Positions 44,465 through 54,320 of a stretch of 64,000 bases of DNA are shown piece by piece (positions within the stretch are counted from its first letter, which is position 1; the number at the start of each line of letters is the position of its first letter). The notes beneath the pieces are model-generated. The model saw nothing but the letters and a program-made list of their open reading frames with translations, had not been told where the DNA came from and made no database searches. The position numbers and the translations under genes are program-made. This stretch comes from Hymenobacter mucosus (GTDB taxonomy: Bacteria > Bacteroidota > Bacteroidia > Cytophagales > Hymenobacteraceae), in NCBI RefSeq assembly GCF_900188255.1, contig NZ_FZNS01000006.1, positions 186,001 to 250,000 on the forward strand, in the 5' to 3' direction.

Positions 44465-46663
44465 ATGCAAAAACTCACTATTCCCGTGCTCGCGCTAGCG
44501 GCGCTAACCTCGTGCCGCTCATCGCAGCCAGGAACGCCCGATGCTCCTGCCAAGCATTCTGCCGCAACGGGTAGCAGTGCCACCTCTAGATTAGCTTCTG
44601 TGCAATACCCTGAAACCAAGAAAGTCGACCATAAAGATGATTACTTCGGCACGCCCGTTGCCGATCCTTACCGCTGGCTGGAAGACCTCGACTCGCCCGA
44701 AACCAAGGCATGGGTAGAGGCCGAAAATAAAGTCACCTTTGGCTACCTCGACAAGATTTTATTCCGTGACCGGATACGCGAGCGACTAACCAAAATGTGG
44801 AATTACGAGCGGTTCGGGATTCCGCAGGAGGAAGCCGGCCAGTTGTATTTCTCCAAAAACGACGGCCTGCAAAACCAAGCAGTGCTGTACACCCAGCAAG
44901 ACGGGCAGGAAGGCCAGCCTGATGTGCTGCTTGATCCCAACAAGTTCTCGGCCGATGGTACTACATCCCTGGCGGGAACATACTTCTCCAATGACCACCG
45001 CTACATGGCCTATGCCACCAGCGGCGGCGGCTCCGACTGGCAAAAGCTGAAAGTGCTGGACCTGAAAACCCGCCAGCCCCTCACCGACGAGTTGCAGTGG
45101 GTGAAAGTGTCGGGGGCGGCTTGGTACAAAAACGGGTTTTTCTACAGCCGCTACGACGCGCCTAAGAAGGGTGAGAACAGCCTGGCTGGCAAGAATGAAT
45201 ACCACAAAGTGTACTACCACCAACTCGGCAAGCCCCAGAGTTCCGACAAGCTGGTGTACGAAGACCCCAAAATGGCGCTGGGCTTCCGTACCGTGGGTAC
45301 TACCGAGGACGAACGGTTTTTAGTTCTCTACCTCACTGATGGCAAGGCCGATGGTAACCGCTTGGCCGTGCGCGACCTCACCGACGCCAAGCAAGCCAAC
45401 AAATTCACTACCCTCATCAGCAGCTACCAGCACAACAACTCCGTGGTAGGGAACGTGGGCGGCCAACTGCTTGTGCTCACCAACTACAAGGCCCCGCGCT
45501 ACCGGGTAGTGCTCATTGACCCCAAGAAGCCGCAAGAGGTAAACTGGAAAGTGGTGCTGCCGGAAACGGAACAAAAGCTAGAGGGGGTAGACCAAGTAGG
45601 CGGCTATCTGGTGGCTTCTTACCTGAAGGATGCTAGCAGCAACATCAAGGTGTACACTGAGAAAGGAGTGTTTAAGCACGATGTGGCCCTGCCCGCCATT
45701 GGTACGGCCGCTGGCTTTGGGGGGCGCCGCAATGCCAAGACGGTGTACTACGCCTTCACGTCGTTTACTTACCCCACCACCATCTACAAGTACGACCTAG
45801 CCTCTAATACTAGCACCGTGTTTCGGGCGCCCCAGGTAGATGTAAACCCATCTGACTACGTCACCACCCAAGTCTTTTACGCAAGCAAGGATGGTACGAA
45901 GATACCCATGTTCGTCACCCACAAAAAAGGGTTGAAGCTGAACGGGCAGAATCCGGCCTACTTGTACGCGTACGGCGGATTCAATATCTCGCTTACTCCC
46001 TCCTTCAGCGTAGCGCGGATGCTCTGGCTGGAAAATGGCGGTGTGCTGGCTGTTCCGAATTTGCGTGGCGGTGGCGAATACGGCGAGGCGTGGCACCAAG
46101 CCGGCATGACGCCCCACAAGCAAAACGTGTTCGACGACTTTATTGCCGCGGCCGAGTATCTAAAAGTAACGGGCTATACTACCACCGAAAAGCTCGCCAT
46201 TGCGGGTGGGTCCAATGGCGGCTTGCTAGTAGGAGCCACCATGACCCAGCAGCCGGGCATTTGCCAGGTGGCTTTCCCGGCCGTGGGTGTAATGGACATG
46301 CTGCGCTACCAGAAGTTCACTATCGGCTGGAACTGGGCCCCAGAGTACGGCACCTCCGACAACTACAACCAGTTTCAGAATCTGTATAAGTTTTCGCCGC
46401 TTCACAACCTGAAAGCTGGCACTGACTACCCTGCCACCATGATTACCACGGCCGATCACGACGACCGAGTAGTGCCGGCGCACTCCTTTAAGTTTGCGGC
46501 CGCATTGCAGGCGGCCAACGCAGGACCCCGCCCCCAGCTAATTCGGGTGGATGTAAATGCGGGCCACGGCGCGGGCAAAAGCACCAAGCTACAAATTGAG
46601 GAGTGGGCCGATATCTGGTCGTTTGCGTACCAGAACATGGGCGTAAACCCGTACAAGCGGTAA
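44465..46663 (+). CDS. Prolyl oligopeptidase (family S9A) lipoprotein
   Basis: 732 residues from the ATG at 44465 with lipobox LAALTSC. The start of the seven-bladed propeller is YPETKKVDHKDDYFGTPVAD, followed by PYRWLEDLDSPETKAWVEAEN, the N-terminal family mark. The hydrolase domain holds Ser583 in GGSNGG, the Asp loop TADHDDRVVPAHS and His701 in NAGHGAGK. The enzyme cleaves short peptides after proline, here at the envelope. TATCTTCG at 44432-44439 is close to the -7 consensus of this phylum. Monocistronic. Confidence 0.95.
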   Translation: MQKLTIPVLALAALTSCRSSQPGTPDAPAKHSAATGSSATSRLASVQYPETKKVDHKDDYFGTPVADPYRWLEDLDSPETKAWVEAENKVTFGYLDKILFRDRIRERLTKMWNYERFGIPQEEAGQLYFSKNDGLQNQAVLYTQQDGQEGQPDVLLDPNKFSADGTTSLAGTYFSNDHRYMAYATSGGGSDWQKLKVLDLKTRQPLTDELQWVKVSGAAWYKNGFFYSRYDAPKKGENSLAGKNEYHKVYYHQLGKPQSSDKLVYEDPKMALGFRTVGTTEDERFLVLYLTDGKADGNRLAVRDLTDAKQANKFTTLISSYQHNNSVVGNVGGQLLVLTNYKAPRYRVVLIDPKKPQEVNWKVVLPETEQKLEGVDQVGGYLVASYLKDASSNIKVYTEKGVFKHDVALPAIGTAAGFGGRRNAKTVYYAFTSFTYPTTIYKYDLASNTSTVFRAPQVDVNPSDYVTTQVFYASKDGTKIPMFVTHKKGLKLNGQNPAYLYAYGGFNISLTPSFSVARMLWLENGGVLAVPNLRGGGEYGEAWHQAGMTPHKQNVFDDFIAAAEYLKVTGYTTTEKLAIAGGSNGGLLVGATMTQQPGICQVAFPAVGVMDMLRYQKFTIGWNWAPEYGTSDNYNQFQNLYKFSPLHNLKAGTDYPATMITTADHDDRVVPAHSFKFAAALQAANAGPRPQLIRVDVNAGHGAGKSTKLQIEEWADIWSFAYQNMGVNPYKR

Positions 46664-46833
46664 GGAAAGCTAGTGGTAGCAGTTGCCTCTTGTAGGTGCT
46701 ATGCAAAAGACGAAAAGGCTTCTGCTCGCTCTTTCCCAACAACTGGCCGCTTTCAACCACCAACTGACGACTCATTTACTGTATCTTCGCGGCCGCAACT
46801 CTCGTAATTGCCTCTGTCATTTTGTTTTCAGAT

Positions 46834-47067
46834 ATGAAAAAAACGCTCCTGTTCGGTCTGCTGGCCGGCTCGCTGATGCTGTCCGCTACGTCCTGCAGCA
46901 ACCCCGATTTCAAGAGGGATGAAGATATAACCACCCGCACGCTGCCCCCCCTGCCGGAAGCCCCTGATACGACCGGTGGCAAAGTAGCTCCCCCCAACCC
47001 AGCTACGCGCGAAATCAATGCGGTGAATGCTACGGAAGACATCAAAAAGATGCAGCCCGTAATGTAA
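46834..47067 (+). CDS. Small hypothetical lipoprotein
   Basis: 77 residues from the ATG at 46834, with a clear lipoprotein signal (LLAGSLMLSATSC, Cys about 22). The mature part is short, charged and proline-rich (TLPPLPEAPDTTGGKVAPPN) with no known domain. TATCTTCG at 46782-46789 may be its -7 element. It is probably an outer-membrane lipoprotein of unknown role. Confidence 0.65.
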   Translation: MKKTLLFGLLAGSLMLSATSCSNPDFKRDEDITTRTLPPLPEAPDTTGGKVAPPNPATREINAVNATEDIKKMQPVM

Positions 47068-47178
47068 TCAACCTGAGCAATCAGGCAACTAGAATGAGCA
47101 ATGGCCGCCGCGCCGTTGCTCATTCGTCGTTCTAGCCCGTGCTTGCTTACAGTTTACTACCCTTTACTACCCGCTCCC

Positions 47179-47694
47179 ATGCAAATTCGTCGTGGCCGTG
47201 AGGCCGATTTACCCCAGGTGCTTGCTCTCATCAAGGAGTTAGCTGAATATGAACGTGCGTCCCAGGAAGTCACGAACACCCTAGCCGATATGCAGCGCGA
47301 CGGATTTGGCCCAGACCCAATTTTTAAGTTCTTCGTAGCGGAGGAGGAAACGGCCGGTACTATCCTGGGCATTGCGCTCTACTACACGGCTTATTCCACG
47401 TGGAAGGGGCGCATGCTATACCTGGAAGATTTGGTAGTGACCGAACAGTTACGCGGCACTGGTCTCGGCAAGCGCCTGTTCGACGCCGTGGTAGCCGAGG
47501 CCCGGCATACCGGCGCCTACCGCATGCGGTGGCAGGTACTGGAATGGAACGAGCCGGCCATTGGATTCTACCGGAAAGTAGGAGCCGAACTCGACCCGGA
47601 GTGGTTCAACGGTACCTTGTCTCATGAGCAGCTGCAAGCCTACTCCTGCGACGCGACCATCGAAGCACTAGTTCGGGCTTCTAGTCCTTATTAA
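47179..47694 (+). CDS. GNAT-family N-acetyltransferase (SSAT-like)
   Basis: 171 residues from the ATG at 47179. The pattern is close to spermidine/spermine or thialysine acetyltransferases: IRRGREADLPQVLALIKELAEYERAS at the N-terminus, GIALYYTAYSTWKGRMLYLEDLVV, the acetyl-CoA loop RGTGLGKRLF, and RWQVLEWNEPAIGFYRKVGA. It would acetylate a polyamine or a small amine with acetyl-CoA. The substrate is inferred from similarity only. Confidence 0.9.
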   Translation: MQIRRGREADLPQVLALIKELAEYERASQEVTNTLADMQRDGFGPDPIFKFFVAEEETAGTILGIALYYTAYSTWKGRMLYLEDLVVTEQLRGTGLGKRLFDAVVAEARHTGAYRMRWQVLEWNEPAIGFYRKVGAELDPEWFNGTLSHEQLQAYSCDATIEALVRASSPY

Positions 47695-47748
47695 GCACAA
47701 GTACAAAGAACAGAAAGCACACGACTGTTTGCGCTGACTTAAAAGCCG

Positions 47749-47785
47749 AAAAGGCCGCTCTAGGTAGACTAAAGCGGCCTTTTTC
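47749..47785. terminator. Bidirectional terminator
   Basis: Eleven-base arms (AAAAGGCCGCT at 47749-47759 and its complement at 47773-47783) with a 13-base loop and T/A runs at both ends. It sits between the GNAT stop (47694) and the convergent DUF4286 stop (47803). Confidence 0.88.
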
Positions 47786-47802
47786 GTGAGTGCGGAGAGC
47801 AA

Positions 47803-48105
47803 TTACCCTACTATCTCCAGCATGGTGCGGAAGGAGGCGTAACGGCCACCAAAGTGCTTTTCAATCTCGGTGCGGAGGGCTGGTGCTGCCACCTGCTGGT
47901 ATTCTTCCAGCTGCTCTAAGCTCACGCAGTAGTACTGCGCCGCGTAAGTTATTCCGTCGTCTTCCTCGTTGAGTAAGCGGCACAGCTGAGTTTTCAGGAA
48001 GAAACCGGTTTCCATTACTTCCGGCATATGAGTGTCGCGCATGTACGCCACCCACTGATCGGCAATTTCCGGATCGAGGCTGGTCGTAACGTTATAGAGA
48101 ATCAT
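47803..48105 (-). CDS. DUF4286 protein
   Basis: 100 residues from the ATG at 48105 (MILYNVTTSLDPEIADQW); the frame continues upstream but without conserved sequence. DUF4286 proteins are small alpha/beta (ferredoxin-like) proteins common in Bacteroidota; the pattern YMRDTHMPEVMETGFF and ITYAAQYYCVSLEQLEEYQ fits. Function unknown. It lies downstream of the membrane protein gene on the same strand. Confidence 0.82.
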   Translation of the reverse strand: MILYNVTTSLDPEIADQWVAYMRDTHMPEVMETGFFLKTQLCRLLNEEDDGITYAAQYYCVSLEQLEEYQQVAAPALRTEIEKHFGGRYASFRTMLEIVG

Positions 48106-48236
48106 GAGTTTGGGTCTTGGTGATGAATGGCCGGAAGCACTATGGCAAGTGGTAAGCTGGCTTCCGTAGCCTGGTGATAACGCAAAAGTCGGCCAAAAAA
48201 TCCAAGCCTGCTGTTTGCAGCGGAGATGTTGGCCCG

Positions 48237-48686
48237 TCAAACGCGCATATGGTCGAAGCGCAAGTCTTGGATTCGGCTCTGAATGTCTTTGGGGGCAAGC
48301 TTCTCCTGGATGGCCGTTTGCACTAAATTGGGCAGTTCGGCATCGCCCGCAAGGCGCAAGCTCAAAATCTGACGCAGCGTGAGCTGGTCTTCTAGGGGCC
48401 GGAAACTTTGCCCCGTGATTTCAAAGTAGCGCTGCCGTACTTCCAGCCGGGCAATGCGATCCTGGAGCGTGAGGGCATAGTGCTGGCGTAACATCAGTAA
48501 CACTCCTAGGCTTGCTACCGATAGCGCCATAAGCGTAAACCACAGCCGCGAGTCCTCAGAGTCATCGCCTGCCACGTCTAGGTAGCGTCGAATGCTGTAC
48601 CCTGCAATGATGAATAGAGCCGGCACCAGCACGAAGTGATGCCACGGGTAATACATGGTGGTGTTCTTGGTCGGCTGAGAGGCCAT
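48237..48686 (-). CDS. DUF6526-like membrane protein
   Basis: 149 residues with two hydrophobic helices (about 17-34 and 46-64: LVPALFIIAGYS, WFTLMALSVASLGVLLML) followed by a soluble helical part (ALTLQDRIARLEVRQRYFEI, LTLRQILSLRLAGDAELPNL). The arrangement matches the DUF6526 family of Bacteroidota as I remember it; role unknown. A start at Met 1 or Met 11 is possible. Confidence 0.6.
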   Translation of the reverse strand: MASQPTKNTTMYYPWHHFVLVPALFIIAGYSIRRYLDVAGDDSEDSRLWFTLMALSVASLGVLLMLRQHYALTLQDRIARLEVRQRYFEITGQSFRPLEDQLTLRQILSLRLAGDAELPNLVQTAIQEKLAPKDIQSRIQDLRFDHMRV

Positions 48687-48725
48687 AGCGCAATGAGGTA
48701 GAAGTAAACAGGTAGGAGGGGTACG

Positions 48726-48755
48726 AAAAAACTCCAGCCGGGGGCTGGAGTTTTT
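48726..48755 (-). terminator. Rho-independent terminator of the coiled-coil protein gene
   Basis: Thirteen-base arms (AAAAACTCCAGCC at 48727-48739 and GGCTGGAGTTTTT at 48743-48755). On the minus strand the stem is followed by T residues, 21 bases past the stop at 48776. Confidence 0.88.
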
Positions 48756-48775
48756 GCATCATACGGAAGGCAATA

Positions 48776-49153
48776 CTATAGTTTGCTGGCTTTCTTGGCC
48801 TCCTTTGCTTTCCGCTTTTCGTCGCGCAGTACCTGCTTAGCAGCTTTTTCCTGGCGGCGGGCCTCTTTGGCCGCGTCCTTCTCACGGTTTAGCTGCAGCT
48901 TTTGTTCTTTCATCTGGCGCTTCTGCTCACGCAGGGCGCTTTTTTGATCTTCGAGTTGCGATTTTGTAGCGTCTACGTTGCTGCGCGAGGCAGCCGTTTG
49001 CTGCTTTTGTGCTTCTAGGGTAGCCTTTGCCTCAGCGGCGCGTTGCTGCTGTAGTTGAAGGCGTACTTGGGCGGTGTCAACGGCTTGGGCCTTAGTAGTA
49101 TGACTGCTCATTGCGGCAAAGGCAAGAGCAGTTACAAAAAGAATTTTTTTCAT
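48776..49153 (-). CDS. Secreted Lys/Glu/Gln-rich coiled-coil protein
   Basis: 125 residues: signal peptide (cleavage near TTKAQA), then an uninterrupted charged helix rich in Q, K, E, R and A (QVRLQLQQQRAAEAKATLEA, KEARRQEKAAKQVLRDEKRK), ending KASKL. It is a small periplasmic coiled-coil protein seen in several Bacteroidota; function unknown. It has its own terminator and no obvious partner. Confidence 0.65.
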   Translation of the reverse strand: MKKILFVTALAFAAMSSHTTKAQAVDTAQVRLQLQQQRAAEAKATLEAQKQQTAASRSNVDATKSQLEDQKSALREQKRQMKEQKLQLNREKDAAKEARRQEKAAKQVLRDEKRKAKEAKKASKL

Positions 49154-49229
49154 GAGTAGGGCGGGTATAACGTCCAGCCCAGTTTACGCTTCTGATATAC
49201 AATAGTTTATGAATTATTTCTTGATGATG

Positions 49230-50498
49230 CTATTCTTCCACGTAGTCAAGGTCTTTCCCAAATGTTTCGGGTAGGGTGCTCACAGCCCAAAAAGCAATGG
49301 CTAGTGAGACTCCTCCTACCACCGCCCCACTCAGGATACGGTTGGGGCCCAGGGCCGTGCCAAGCCCCGCTGCTACGGCATTGAAAACCGGTACTAGCAC
49401 CACCACCGAACCCCTAGCAAAGTTGGGTGCGGTGGTGGCTACCGTGGCGCGTAAGTTGGTGCCAAACTGCTCGGCCGCTACCGTGACAAATAGTGCCCAG
49501 AATCCGACTGAAATGCCCAGTACAAAGCAAATGCTGTAGAAGGCCGTGGGCGAAGCGCCTCGCAGCCCAAATAGATACGCACCCACCATCAGACCGCAAA
49601 ACACGAGGAATAGCTGAAGAGCCCGGGTACGACTACGTAGCAGCTGGCTGAGGCTGCCACTAATAAAGTCGCCGAACACCAGACCGAAGTAGCACCAAAA
49701 CACACCCAACCCAGCCGTGACGGGGCCCGTGAGGTGAAGCGCTTCGCCAAATTCAGGGGCCAGGGTAATCAGAATGCCCACTACAAACCAGAGCGGTACC
49801 CCAATTAGCAAGCATTTGAGGTAGCGCGCCAAGCGCGGACCATTGGTGAACAGCGCGAAGAAATTACCCCGCTCCACATCGGTTTTCTTAGCCTGCTCAA
49901 ACATCCCTGACTCGTACACGCCCACGCGGAGTGCTAGCAAGGCCAGCCCCAAGCCTCCGCCCACGAAGTAGGCGTTGCGCCAACCAAATTTCTCGCCTAC
50001 CCAGTAGGCCAGCATGGCTCCCGAAACGCCCACGGTGGCCACAATCATGGTACCATATCCGCGCTTTTCTTTCGGGAGGGTTTCCGATACCAAGGTAATG
50101 CCGGCTCCTAGCTCGCCTGCCAACCCTATCCCGGCAATCAAACGCAGCCAGGCATATTGCTCAATGCTCTGCACAAACCCGTTGGCGATGTTGGCTAGGG
50201 AGTAGATCAGGATGGAGCCGAAGAGTACCGAGAGACGCCCACGCTTGTCGCCTAACACGCCCCACAGGACGCCGCCGAGCAGCATACCGCCCATCTGCAT
50301 ATTAATCAGGTAGAGGCCCTGGGTCGTAATGGCGTCCTTGGTCGTAATGCCCAATTCTTTCAGGCTATCTACGCGCACAATGCTGAACAGAATGAGGTCG
50401 TAGATGTCGACAAAGTAGCCGAGGGCAGCCACCACGACAATAGCACTGAACAGACCGGTGGTTTTGGTGGGAGTAGTGGGGGATGGAGCAGCTTTCAT
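49230..50498 (-). CDS. MFS transporter (metabolite:H+ symporter type)
   Basis: 422 residues with about twelve membrane helices. Helix 1 holds the charged GYFVDIYDLILFS typical of organic or aromatic acid symporters, and loop 2-3 holds the MFS motif GDKRGRLSVLFGS. GELGAGITLVSETLPKEKRG is the loop 4-5 signature of this branch. It imports a small carboxylate or sugar acid with protons; the substrate is unknown. No catabolic genes are next to it. Confidence 0.88.
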   Translation of the reverse strand: MKAAPSPTTPTKTTGLFSAIVVVAALGYFVDIYDLILFSIVRVDSLKELGITTKDAITTQGLYLINMQMGGMLLGGVLWGVLGDKRGRLSVLFGSILIYSLANIANGFVQSIEQYAWLRLIAGIGLAGELGAGITLVSETLPKEKRGYGTMIVATVGVSGAMLAYWVGEKFGWRNAYFVGGGLGLALLALRVGVYESGMFEQAKKTDVERGNFFALFTNGPRLARYLKCLLIGVPLWFVVGILITLAPEFGEALHLTGPVTAGLGVFWCYFGLVFGDFISGSLSQLLRSRTRALQLFLVFCGLMVGAYLFGLRGASPTAFYSICFVLGISVGFWALFVTVAAEQFGTNLRATVATTAPNFARGSVVVLVPVFNAVAAGLGTALGPNRILSGAVVGGVSLAIAFWAVSTLPETFGKDLDYVEE

Positions 50499-50610
50499 GC
50501 GGTAGGAATTGCGAACCGCACATTACGAAAATTTCCGACAGAAAAAGTACCGCTCCCTTGTACTTCGCTGCGGCAGCGTACAAGGGAGCAGTAGCAAGTG
50601 GGCGTGCTGT

Positions 50611-51552
50611 TTAGGCTACGTGCGCTTGGTCGCAGCACCCGTGGGTGCCCATCAGGGGAAGCTCGTCTTCTAGCTGCACAGTGCAGTGGCTGATGTTGAA
50701 CTCGTGAAGCAAATCGTGCTGAAGGTCGCGCAGAAAAAGGTTGCCGTTCTCACCACTGGGGCGCACCAAATGAGCCGTGAGGGCGGTGTCACTAGTGCTC
50801 AGTGGCCAGATGTGCAGATCATGGACACTACTGACTCCGGGCCGGGCTAACAAAAACCGCCGAACCGCCGACACGTCGATACTTTCTGGGGCCGCTTGCA
50901 AACCCAGTTGCACCGTTTCGCGCAGCAAACTCCAGGAGCTAACGCCTACCACGGTTAGAATGACGAAGCTGATGGCTGGGTCGAGCCAAAGCCAACCGGT
51001 GAAGTACACCAAGGCGCCACCAACTACTACCCCCACCGATACGAGCATGTCGGTGAGCATGTGCAAGTAGGCACCACGCACGTTCACGTCGCCCTTCTGC
51101 CCGCTCCGAAACAGCCACGCCGTAAAGCCATTCACTAGGATGCCCAGGCCCGCCAAGCCCATCACTACGGGGCCATTCACGGGGGCTGGGTTGCGTAGGT
51201 GGTCAATTGTATCCCAGAGAATAAAGCCTAGAGCCAAGTACAACAGCGCCGCATTTAGCAAGGCCGCCTGTATGGTAGCACCTTTGTACCCATACGTGTA
51301 GCGCTCAGTAGCTCGGCGCTTAGCCAGCAGCGAGGCACCCCAGGCTAGCGCCAAACTCAGCACGTCGGAAAGGTTATGGCCCGCATCGGAAAGTAGGGCC
51401 GAGGAGTTCGCCCACAGTCCGCCTGCTACCTCGCCCGTCACGAAGAGGAGGTTTAGCGCAATGCCCCAGGTAAAGGCCTGACTAAAATTGCCATCGGCCG
51501 GCGGGCCATGATGGTGGTGCCCGTGGTCGTGTCCGTGGTGGTCGTGTGGCAT
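50611..51552 (-). CDS. Cation diffusion facilitator (CDF) efflux pump, zinc type
   Basis: 313 residues with six helices. The N-terminus is extremely His-rich (MPHDHHGHDHGHHHHGPPAD). Helix 2 has the HxxxD site (DAGHNLSDVLSLA) and helix 5 a second one (HMLTDMLVSVG), the pattern of Zn2+-transporting CzcD/ZitB proteins. The C-terminal cytoplasmic ferredoxin-like domain ends in GCCDQAHVA, an extra possible metal ligand. It exports Zn2+ (or Co2+, Cd2+) in exchange for protons. It sits beside two TonB-dependent receptors on the same strand. Confidence 0.93.
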   Translation of the reverse strand: MPHDHHGHDHGHHHHGPPADGNFSQAFTWGIALNLLFVTGEVAGGLWANSSALLSDAGHNLSDVLSLALAWGASLLAKRRATERYTYGYKGATIQAALLNAALLYLALGFILWDTIDHLRNPAPVNGPVVMGLAGLGILVNGFTAWLFRSGQKGDVNVRGAYLHMLTDMLVSVGVVVGGALVYFTGWLWLDPAISFVILTVVGVSSWSLLRETVQLGLQAAPESIDVSAVRRFLLARPGVSSVHDLHIWPLSTSDTALTAHLVRPSGENGNLFLRDLQHDLLHEFNISHCTVQLEDELPLMGTHGCCDQAHVA

Positions 51553-51644
51553 GGCAAAAAAGATTTCAGGCGGTAGCGTATGCTAGCAAACCGACTAAGT
51601 GACAAGGAGCGTTCCGCAAGCCAGCCGGAATAACTACCCGGAAG

Positions 51645-54092
51645 TTACTTAAAGCGTACTGGTACTACCAGCTTGATACTCATGGTCCGCCCCATGTTGA
51701 AAACGCCCGCGCGGCCCGTGACTGGGTTGACAGCAGTGTACTTTAACCGGCTGAGATGGTTTTGGTAGCCTACATCAAAAATGTTGTTGACGGCCAGGTA
51801 CATCGAAAACAGGGTTCTATCGGTGCTGGTCACGATATCGGTACCTAAGCCAGCATTTACCAGGGTGTAGCTCGGGGTGCGGGTTTCCGTATCGAAGGCA
51901 GAGAAGATGCGGTTCTGGGCGAAATTGTGCTCCACGGTGGTGCGGGCGTACAAATTGTGCAGGCGGGAGTTGCCCACCTTGCGGAAGTTTACGCGCAGCT
52001 CCGATTGAAGGCGGTCGGCGGGGATGAAAGGTAGGTACTCCTGCCCTTCGGGCTGGTCGTACTCAATGGCGCGCACCATCGAGAAGGAGTTCTCAAAGTG
52101 CAGCCAGTCGAGTGGGTGAGGGTGCAAGTCTACGCTTACTTCACCACCAGCCAAGCGCGCATCACCTTGCCCGTAGCGAAATACCCGGTCGCCCTCGGTG
52201 CTAAGCGAATCGGTGCCATTAGCAGCGGCAATGCGGCGGGGGAAGATGTAGTTGCTGATGCGGTTGCGGAATACATCGGCAGAAAAGCTCACGTGGTCGG
52301 AGGTGAAAGCCAAACCGGCATCAAGCTGAAAGCTGGTTTCGGGCCGCAGGTTGGGCTCGCCAATCTCGTAACGGGTAGTGCCCTCATGAATACCATTGGA
52401 GCCCAGTTCTGCAATATTGGGAGCCCGGAACCCGCGGGCTACATTGGCCTTAATCAGCCACTTGTCGCTGAAGTTGTAAGCGCCACCTACGCTACCACTC
52501 ACGTTGCGGAAGGTACTCCGAAAGCCTGAGAACTTTTCCTCGCCCTGCCCAGCCGGTACGGGCTGCTCATCGGCATCCAAATACAGGGCGTCGGCATTAA
52601 TGCGGCGCAGGTCGTAGCGTAAGCCGCCGCTTAGGTCTAGCTTGCCGAAGCTCTTTTTCGTGACGCCAAACACCCCGCCATCCCAAAGCCGGTACGCGGG
52701 AATCAGGAATTCCACGCCTTTGTTCTGGTTTTCTTGCTGCATGCCGCTTACGCCCACCGTGGTATTCCAGCCGTTCATCTCGGGCAAGAACCAGCGCAAG
52801 GCATAGTCTACGGTGCGAAGCTGGAAGAACAACGACCTCTCGTAGTAGTCCATTGGGTTGCCAAATTCACGGCGCAGGTTCTGCTGCCACCCCACATTCA
52901 GCGTCAGGCGATGCTGCCCCAGAATGAAGTTGTTGTCGGTGCCAATGCGCAGGTGGTTGATTTGCTGGCGCGGTACATCCAGTCCATAGCCGGAAAAGCC
53001 GCGGCCCGTTACTACCTGGGTTTCGCCGAGGCTATTGGTGCGCAGAAACTGTCCCGATAAGGAGTCTCGCTCGCCCTCAATGAGCCCCAAAATTTGGTTG
53101 AAGCTATTGAAGGTGAGATGAGAGTAGCCCCAACTCTTGTTGAGACCTACGTAGCCGCTGGCGTTCAGCTCCCGAAAGCCGGAGTTGTACACGCGGCCAT
53201 CGTAGCGGTTGCGGTAGTCGGCGGCTACTTTGCCCGAGCCCCGCGCCATCCAGTTGAAGCCATTCAGGTTGCCGGCGTTCATAACGGAGTAGCCCTGCTG
53301 GTAGTTGTTGGTTTGGTAGTTACCCGTCACCGATCCTAGAATGCGGCCGTCTTCCACGGGCTCGGGCGGTAGGAAGTTGATAACGCCCGCCAGCCCATCG
53401 GACCCATACAGCAAGGAACCAGGGCCTTTGATTATCTCGGCCCGGTCGATGCTAAACTCGTCAATCTCTATTCCGTGCTCGTCGCCCCACTGCTGGCCTT
53501 CCTGCTTCGCCCCGTTGTTGAGGGTAATCACGCGGTTCGAACTCAGGCCCCGAATCACCGGCTTGCTGATGGCCGCACCAGTAGTAATCTGGTTGAGGCC
53601 GGGGGTGTGCGCAATGGCATCAATGGCGTTGGTGGCTGCCGTTTGGCGGAGACGCGTTTGGTCTACCACGCTGGTTGGGATAGGGGAGCGGCGCATTTCC
53701 GTGCTAGCCGATACCCCTGTTACTACCACCTGGCCAATCTCGGTAGCAGCCGGTGTGAGGGCTACTTCCAGGGGCTGCCCTAAGCTAGTATCTACAGTGC
53801 GTACCACGGTAGTATAACCCAGAAACCGCACTTGCACCAAAAAGCGCCCCTTGGGTAAATTAGCGAAGCAGAAGTTGCCGCTGGCATCCGTTGTGGTAGC
53901 CTGCCGCAAATCGGGAAATACCACGGTAGCCCCGGGCAAGGTCTCACCGGTGGCCGCATCCGCCACGCGTCCCGTAACGGGCGCTACAGCCGTGGCGGTC
54001 CGGGTGGAGCGGGCTGGGGTGGTAGGGGCAGTTTGAGCAAAGGTGCCTCCTGTGAGCAGGAGCAGGCTAGTAGAGAGGAGAAGTCGGGGCAT
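51645..54092 (-). CDS. TonB-dependent receptor, metal cluster copy 1
   Basis: 815 residues from the ATG at 54092, which opens a signal peptide (LLLSTSLLLLTGGTFAQ). A carboxypeptidase-like domain (about 40-115; VTGRVADAATGETLPGATVV), a plug (QVVVTGVSASTEMRRSPIPT, KPVIRGLSSNRVITLNNGAK) and a 22-strand barrel ending in VPVRFK follow. The plug phrase NNGAKQEGQQWGDEHG is shared with the receptor at 54945 (NNGVRQEGQQWGQEHG), so the two are related. The neighbouring CDF pump suggests a metal-related substrate, an inference from context. Confidence 0.9.
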   Translation of the reverse strand: MPRLLLSTSLLLLTGGTFAQTAPTTPARSTRTATAVAPVTGRVADAATGETLPGATVVFPDLRQATTTDASGNFCFANLPKGRFLVQVRFLGYTTVVRTVDTSLGQPLEVALTPAATEIGQVVVTGVSASTEMRRSPIPTSVVDQTRLRQTAATNAIDAIAHTPGLNQITTGAAISKPVIRGLSSNRVITLNNGAKQEGQQWGDEHGIEIDEFSIDRAEIIKGPGSLLYGSDGLAGVINFLPPEPVEDGRILGSVTGNYQTNNYQQGYSVMNAGNLNGFNWMARGSGKVAADYRNRYDGRVYNSGFRELNASGYVGLNKSWGYSHLTFNSFNQILGLIEGERDSLSGQFLRTNSLGETQVVTGRGFSGYGLDVPRQQINHLRIGTDNNFILGQHRLTLNVGWQQNLRREFGNPMDYYERSLFFQLRTVDYALRWFLPEMNGWNTTVGVSGMQQENQNKGVEFLIPAYRLWDGGVFGVTKKSFGKLDLSGGLRYDLRRINADALYLDADEQPVPAGQGEEKFSGFRSTFRNVSGSVGGAYNFSDKWLIKANVARGFRAPNIAELGSNGIHEGTTRYEIGEPNLRPETSFQLDAGLAFTSDHVSFSADVFRNRISNYIFPRRIAAANGTDSLSTEGDRVFRYGQGDARLAGGEVSVDLHPHPLDWLHFENSFSMVRAIEYDQPEGQEYLPFIPADRLQSELRVNFRKVGNSRLHNLYARTTVEHNFAQNRIFSAFDTETRTPSYTLVNAGLGTDIVTSTDRTLFSMYLAVNNIFDVGYQNHLSRLKYTAVNPVTGRAGVFNMGRTMSIKLVVPVRFK

Positions 54093-54320
54093 AGAAGCAA
54101 AGTACGGAGAAGCCAATGAACGGCTGGTAAGGGAAAAAGGCTGCATGTATGGCTACAACGAAAGAAAACACCGACCAGTGGCCGGTGTCTTCCTGGAGAA
54201 TCTCCACAACCAAACAGGGAGAAAGTAAGTGGAAGGGCCGTTTGCAGCCAGCCCCTCCGAATGCAGTAAATGGTGCCGGAAGTGGACTAATACTTGCCTA
54301 GGCTGCCCGGCACCTTGGCG